Source of the DNA: Bdellovibrio bacteriovorus HD100
GTDB taxonomy: Bacteria > Bdellovibrionota > Bdellovibrionia > Bdellovibrionales > Bdellovibrionaceae
Direction: 5' to 3'
Assembly: GCF_000196175.1 (NCBI RefSeq)
Contig: NC_005363.1
Span: forward strand, 1,736,001 to 1,800,000
DNA: 64,000 nucleotides
The translations under genes were made by a program, and so were the position numbers. Below the pieces are notes generated by a model that worked only from the letters and a program-made list of their open reading frames with translations, ran no database searches and had not been told where the DNA came from. Below are positions 60,126 to 64,000 of this stretch, one piece after another. Each line of letters begins with the position of its first letter. Position 1 is the stretch's first letter.

Positions 60126-61262
60126 TTATTTCCCCTTAAAAAATTTATTAACTTCGTCCAGGACGAACTGAGCATCCGCCGCTGTCATGTCCGCCCACAA
60201 AGGCAGTCGCAGCAAACGGGCTGAGTGATCATCAGTGACAGCCATGCTGCCGCTGACTTTGCCGTATTTCAAACCCGCCGGAGCAGAATGCAAAGGCACA
60301 TAATGGAATGTGGACTGGATTCCGGCTTCTTTCAGGTGGGTCCATAGCTCAATGCGCGTCTGCATAGTAGGTAGCAGGAAATAGAAGATATGCGCGTTGG
60401 CTTTGGCCTCCGCAGGCACGGTCATGCGCTGGACTTTGCCAGCAGCTTCCAGATCCGCCATGCCGGCATAGTACTGCTTCCAGATCGCCATACGGCGGGC
60501 CGTGATTTTTTCGCCCTCTTCCAGTTGGGACAAAAGAAAAGCAGCTGAAAGCTCGGACAGCAGATAGGAAGACCCTTTGTCCTGCCAGGTGTATTTGTCG
60601 ACTTGGCCGTTCAGGAATTGCTGGCGATTGGTCCCCTTGTCGCGCACGATTTCAGCGCGCGCCACCAGACGGGGATCGTTGATGGTCAAGGCACCGCCTT
60701 CGCCGCAGACGATATTTTTGGTTTCATGGAAGCTGAAAGCGGCCATATGGCCCCAAGCTCCCAAGGCTTTGCCCTTGTAGGAAGCAAAGATGCCCTGAGC
60801 CGCGTCTTCAACCACCCAGATGTTGTTCTTGTTCGCAAGGTCCATGATTTTGTCCATCTCGCAGCCCACGCCGGCATAGTGAACCGGCATGATCACGCGT
60901 GTGCGGGCGGTGATGGCTTTGGCAATGGCATCGACATCGATGTTCATGGTCTTGGGGTCCACGTCGACAAAAACCGGGATGGCGCCATACAGGGCGACAA
61001 CGTTGGCAGTGGAAGTGAAAGTGAAAGATGGCAGGATGACTTCATCGCCCGGACCGATATCGGCCAAAACCATGGCCATTTCCAGAGCCGAGGTGCAAGA
61101 CGGGGTGATGACGGTCATCAAGGTTGGAAGGTTCTTGTTGAACCATTCCGTGCATTTTTTATTGAACTGACCTTCTCCACTGAGTTTTTTGTTGGAGATG
61201 GCTTGAGAAATGTACTTCTCTTCGTTCGAGCTTTTAGGCGGTAGATTGAATGGAATTTTCAT
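60126..61262 (-). CDS. wecE: DegT/DnrJ/EryC1 sugar aminotransferase (WecE-like)
   Basis: 378 residues, PLP type. SGEGQFNKKCTEWFNKNL, TPSCTSALEMAMVLADIGPG, LPSFTFTSTANVVALYGAIP, VVEDAAQGIFASYKG and the Schiff-base Lys in SFHETKNIVCGEGG. Nearest to WecE/RffA, which makes dTDP-4-amino-4,6-dideoxygalactose, but other 3- or 4-amino sugar enzymes are possible. ATG 61262 has GGGGGAG upstream. First gene of the aminotransferase-rmlA-rmlB-GT4 operon. Confidence 0.88.
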   Translation of the reverse strand: MKIPFNLPPKSSNEEKYISQAISNKKLSGEGQFNKKCTEWFNKNLPTLMTVITPSCTSALEMAMVLADIGPGDEVILPSFTFTSTANVVALYGAIPVFVDVDPKTMNIDVDAIAKAITARTRVIMPVHYAGVGCEMDKIMDLANKNNIWVVEDAAQGIFASYKGKALGAWGHMAAFSFHETKNIVCGEGGALTINDPRLVARAEIVRDKGTNRQQFLNGQVDKYTWQDKGSSYLLSELSAAFLLSQLEEGEKITARRMAIWKQYYAGMADLEAAGKVQRMTVPAEAKANAHIFYFLLPTMQTRIELWTHLKEAGIQSTFHYVPLHSAPAGLKYGKVSGSMAVTDDHSARLLRLPLWADMTAADAQFVLDEVNKFFKGK

Positions 61263-61303
61263 GCTCCCCCATAGTAGCGCAAGCACCAAAGGGGAGCAAA
61301 GAA

Positions 61304-62960
61304 TTAAAAGCCGTCGGTGGTGCCTACTTTGCCACGGGGCTCGTCATCATCAAACGGGATGACGGAGCTGCTCTGTGACTTTTTCTCCACGCGCGGAGTC
61401 GGGACAGCGGACTTGGTTGTTTTCTTCGCAAACGGAATGACCTTTTTGTCGGCAGAAGGGCGGGCCGGAGCCGCTGCTTTTGCGACAGGGACTTCGTGCT
61501 GGCCGGATCCTTGGATCACTTCATTCAGGCTGAAGACCATGCCCTGCATTTGCTGGGCTTGAGCACTGATTTCCTCCGAGGAGGCCGCGATTTCTTCCGA
61601 GGAGGCTGCGTTGGCCTGGGCCCCTTGATCCAGCTGGTTCATGGCTTTGCTGATCTGTTGGATGCCGGTGGTTTGCTCAGAGCTTGCCGCCGCAATTTCA
61701 TTGTTCAGATCGGCCACCTTTTTCACCGAGGTGACGATGGTCTGCAAAACTTCTCCAGAGCGGTCGGCGATTTGCGAGCCACGATCGACTTTTTCAACGC
61801 TGTCTTTGATCAAAACGTTGATGTCTTTAGCGGCACTTGCGGAGCGTTGCGCCAGCGCGCGAACTGCCTCAGCTACCACAGCAAAGCCCTTGCCTTGTTC
61901 ACCGGCGCGAGCGGCTTCGACAGCCGCGTTCAGCGCCAGAAGGTTGGTCTGGAAGGCGATATCGTCAATCACGCTGATGATTTCCTCGATCTTTTTTCGA
62001 GGACTGGGAAATATCGTTCATGGATGAAATCAGCATTGTGATTTCATTCTGACCTTGTTCTGCCGAGTCTTTGGAAGACTGTGACAGCGTTGCGGCTTGT
62101 TTTGCGTTGTCCGAATTCATTTTCACCATCGAGGACATTTCTTCCAAAGAGGCGACGGTTTCTTCCAGGGACGCTGCGGCCTCGGTCGAGGACTGGGACA
62201 GTGTTTGGCCTGCGGCCGTCAACTGGGTGATCGCGCCGGAAACCTGTTGACCAGCTTCAGAAAGACCTGTGGCAATCGCGCTGACGGTGTTGGAAACGCG
62301 ATAAGCGATCCACATTAAAATACCGAACACCAAGGTGGCACAAAGAGCGGAGATCAGCATCAGCAATTGTGTCTGAAACTTGCGTTCCTCTTGTTGTAGC
62401 TTGTCATTCGCAATCGAGATCTCGCGGTAAAGCTTCATGTTGGCGGCGATGGCGTCCTGGTAGGCGATGGCCATCACATGCCATTCACCACCGTTCATTG
62501 CGGTGTGAACTTGTTTGTTGGCGACAGCATTATTTTGATCAAGCAGATAGATCATCTGTTCTGTTAACTTATAGAAGGAGTCTTTGATGGACTTGGGTTT
62601 TTCCCAGTTTTTGGCTTCTTCTGGAGTGAACTTGGTGGAAGCATAAACTTCTTCGAACTTTTTAAACTCATCAAAGGCACTGCGCGCGCGTTTAATGAAA
62701 CTTTCGCGGGACTTCTGGTCTTCATCATTGGCCAGGGCGGCCCAGATAAAGTAGCCAATACGCGCTCGCTGCATACCCAACTGACCCAAGGCATCCATAT
62801 TTGGAACGACTTCTGTGTAGGCGCCTGTCAGCATGGTCCCAAGGCTGTTCATGGAACGCCAAGAAATGGTAGTGAGGACAGCGAATGCTATCACTGGCAA
62901 GATTGCAGAGAACAACAAACGCCCGCGCAAACCGCGGAACCAAGATGAGGACGAATTCAT
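61304..62960 (-). pseudogene. Methyl-accepting chemotaxis protein, frameshifted
   Basis: N-terminal part from ATG 62960 (TAAGGAG upstream): membrane helix (RLLFSAILPVIAFAVLTTIS), periplasmic four-helix region, second helix (LLMLISALCATLVFGILMW), then the signalling domain to [12 protein letters not shown]. The frame then runs to a stop at 61965. The +1 frame continues [20 protein letters not shown], the MCP hairpin tip [20 protein letters not shown], and reaches 61304. One extra A in a run of six (61992-61997) explains the break; five would restore it. No CheR-type tail is seen. The tip and methylation regions are otherwise complete. Confidence 0.88.
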
Positions 62961-62998
62961 GAACGACTCCTTAAATATGGAAAAACTATGCAGGATTC

Positions 62999-63026
62999 TG
63001 ATCGTCAAATTCATTGCGGTTCTTTA
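62999..63026 (-). promoter_or_regulatory. Possible sigma-28 promoter of the MCP gene
   Basis: TAAAGAAC, 12 bases, GACGATCA on the minus strand: 5/8 and 6/8 to the consensus, spacing one too long. It would give a ~30-base leader. Confidence 0.3.
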
Positions 63027-63150
63027 ATCAAAAGAGCTTGTTGTAATGCAGGACTAAGGTGCAGTGCTTCATAACTTATTTAAATGTTTGAGTTTGTCCG
63101 CATCATGTTGATACGCTTTTTGAACGTCTAGACTCAAGGAGGGGAAAGTC

Positions 63151-64000
63151 ATGACAAAAACGACACTACGTCGTGCGTTAGCCGGTGTTGCATTGGTTGC
63201 AACTGTAGGCTTCACACACCAAACAGCGACTACGGAATCTGCGACACTATGCTCCGGATTCGTTCCAGAGAACAATTTGTACATCCCAGAAGGTGTTTTC
63301 ACCGTGGGTGGTATCACAGAACAACAATTCAACCAGGTTTTGGACCGTCTTGAAAGATTGTTCGCCAAGGACGTTGAAGCGATGGGGGATCGCTTGAAAA
63401 TCAACCGTCTGTGGAGCGACGGGACTGTTAATGCTTCTGCGCAAAGATCCGGCAACACGCAAGTGTTGAACATGTACGGTGGTTTGGCTCGTCACCCGGC
63501 GACAAACATCGAAGGCTTCGCTTTGGTGGCTTGTCATGAGTTCGGTCACCACAACGGTGGCGCTCCAAAAATGCAAAGCTGGTTCGGTGGCGCCTGGGCG
63601 ACCAACGAAGGTGGCTCTGACTACTACGCTTCTTTGAAGTGTTTGCGTCGTTTCTTTGCTGAAGACGACAACGCCGCGATCCTGAAGGATCTGCAATTGG
63701 ATCCAACAGCTGAAGCCGCTTGTACGGCTCAGTTCCCGGATGAACAAGATCGCCTGATCTGCCTAAGAACTTCTTTGGCTGGTCAATCTGTGGCGAACCT
63801 GTTCCAGGCTTTACGTAAAGAAACTTCCGCTCCAACATTCGGTACGCCGGATAAGAACGTGGTTTCCCGCACAGACGACAGACACCCAGCGACTCAGTGC
63901 CGTTTGGACACTTACTTCGCAGGTATGTTGTGTGTGGCTAAAGAAAGCGAAAAGCTAAGCAATTCTGATTATAAGTCAGGTTCTTGCTATGCTCCTCGCG
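63151..64000 (+). CDS. Secreted HExxH zinc-protease candidate (3' cut by window)
   Basis: At least 283 residues, running off the end. A signal peptide (MTKTTLRRALAGVALVATVG) precedes LYIPEGVFTVGGITEQQFNQ. The motif ACHEFGHHNGGAPKM (H129) is a zinc HExxH, followed about 30 residues later by TNEGGSDYYASLKCLRR, where Glu or Asp could be the third ligand, as in gluzincins. Several Cys may form disulphides. AAGGAGGGG precedes the ATG. Family not known. Confidence 0.7.
   Translation, partial: MTKTTLRRALAGVALVATVGFTHQTATTESATLCSGFVPENNLYIPEGVFTVGGITEQQFNQVLDRLERLFAKDVEAMGDRLKINRLWSDGTVNASAQRSGNTQVLNMYGGLARHPATNIEGFALVACHEFGHHNGGAPKMQSWFGGAWATNEGGSDYYASLKCLRRFFAEDDNAAILKDLQLDPTAEAACTAQFPDEQDRLICLRTSLAGQSVANLFQALRKETSAPTFGTPDKNVVSRTDDRHPATQCRLDTYFAGMLCVAKESEKLSNSDYKSGSCYAPR

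Noticed and set aside
61304-61972. Small independent MCP-like protein of 222 residues
   Set aside because: It begins in the middle of the signalling domain and joins the upstream frame after removal of one A.
1-64000. tRNA, rRNA, CRISPR or insertion sequences
   Set aside because: No T-loop words in tRNA context, no repeat-spacer array and no transposase were found by reading.

Overview
This window looks like a chromosomal segment of a Bdellovibrio-type predatory deltaproteobacterium (Bdellovibrionota). The grounds are moderate GC, a compact layout with many ATGA-type overlaps and TTG/GTG starts, many secreted or lipoprotein hypotheticals, two secreted zinc-protease candidates, chemotaxis and HD-GYP signalling proteins, FeoAB, and a lineage-typical mix of fatty-acid oxidation with a fused B12-dependent isobutyryl-CoA mutase. 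The species call is inference; no rRNA or tRNA gene is present to anchor it. I saw no IS element, prophage or CRISPR array.

Layout. 1-2022: 3' end of thrS and an AsmA/DUF748-like membrane protein preceded by a REP-like palindrome. 2019-5667 (minus): a tight amino-acid catabolism operon (secreted hypothetical, formimidoylglutamase-type arginase-fold enzyme, threonine aldolase, tryptophan 2,3-dioxygenase). 5844-8652: hypothetical, outer-membrane barrel, ClC antiporter. 8707-15419: signalling block with two degenerate HD-GYP proteins, a pseudo-HPt protein ending in a CheZ-like CheY-docking peptide, QueG, a CCA/poly(A) polymerase, an RDD protein, and a cheY-cheX-HD operon behind a good sigma-28 promoter. 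15629-18791: LuxR-HTH mini-regulator, acyl-CoA thioesterase, hybrid histidine kinase. 18798-22908 (minus): small secreted protein, SLT-like protein, HflX, chromate transporter.

22895-25238 is a malic enzyme/phosphotransacetylase fusion broken by a one-base frameshift. 25615-29353 carries a beta-oxidation pair (thiolase and FadJ/FadB-type enzyme) separated by a 136-bp inverted-repeat element. 29495-32907 (minus): amine oxidase, GNAT, CPXCG zinc-ribbon protein, POT peptide transporter. 33031-39030: metzincin-like lipoprotein, small lipoprotein, a conserved hypothetical with a hairpin over its Shine-Dalgarno, PlsC, small hypothetical. 40533-45449 is an operon of hydroxyacyl-CoA dehydrogenase, crotonase and IcmF. 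45522-50912 (minus): orphan sensor kinase with a polyproline loop, a GlsB/YeaQ protein, a strange Tyr/Cys-rich repeat protein, a COG2509 flavoprotein. 50985-54789: Psd, a papain-like candidate, two divergent PTPS-family paralogues, a secreted BP74-like protein. 54975-57097: feoAB. 57094-61262 (minus): dTDP-aminosugar and glycosyltransferase cluster. 61304-62960: methyl-accepting chemotaxis protein with a frameshift in an A6 run. 63151-end: a secreted HExxH protein cut by the window edge.

Together the metabolic genes degrade amino acids and fatty or branched acyl chains to central intermediates, as expected for a cell feeding on host protein and lipid. The signalling genes point to flagellar, chemotactic behaviour. 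The most unusual items are the two +1 frameshifts, the sigma-28/cheX/pseudo-HPt group, three palindromic repeat families, two translation-control hairpins, and the PTPS pair in which one member has lost a zinc ligand.
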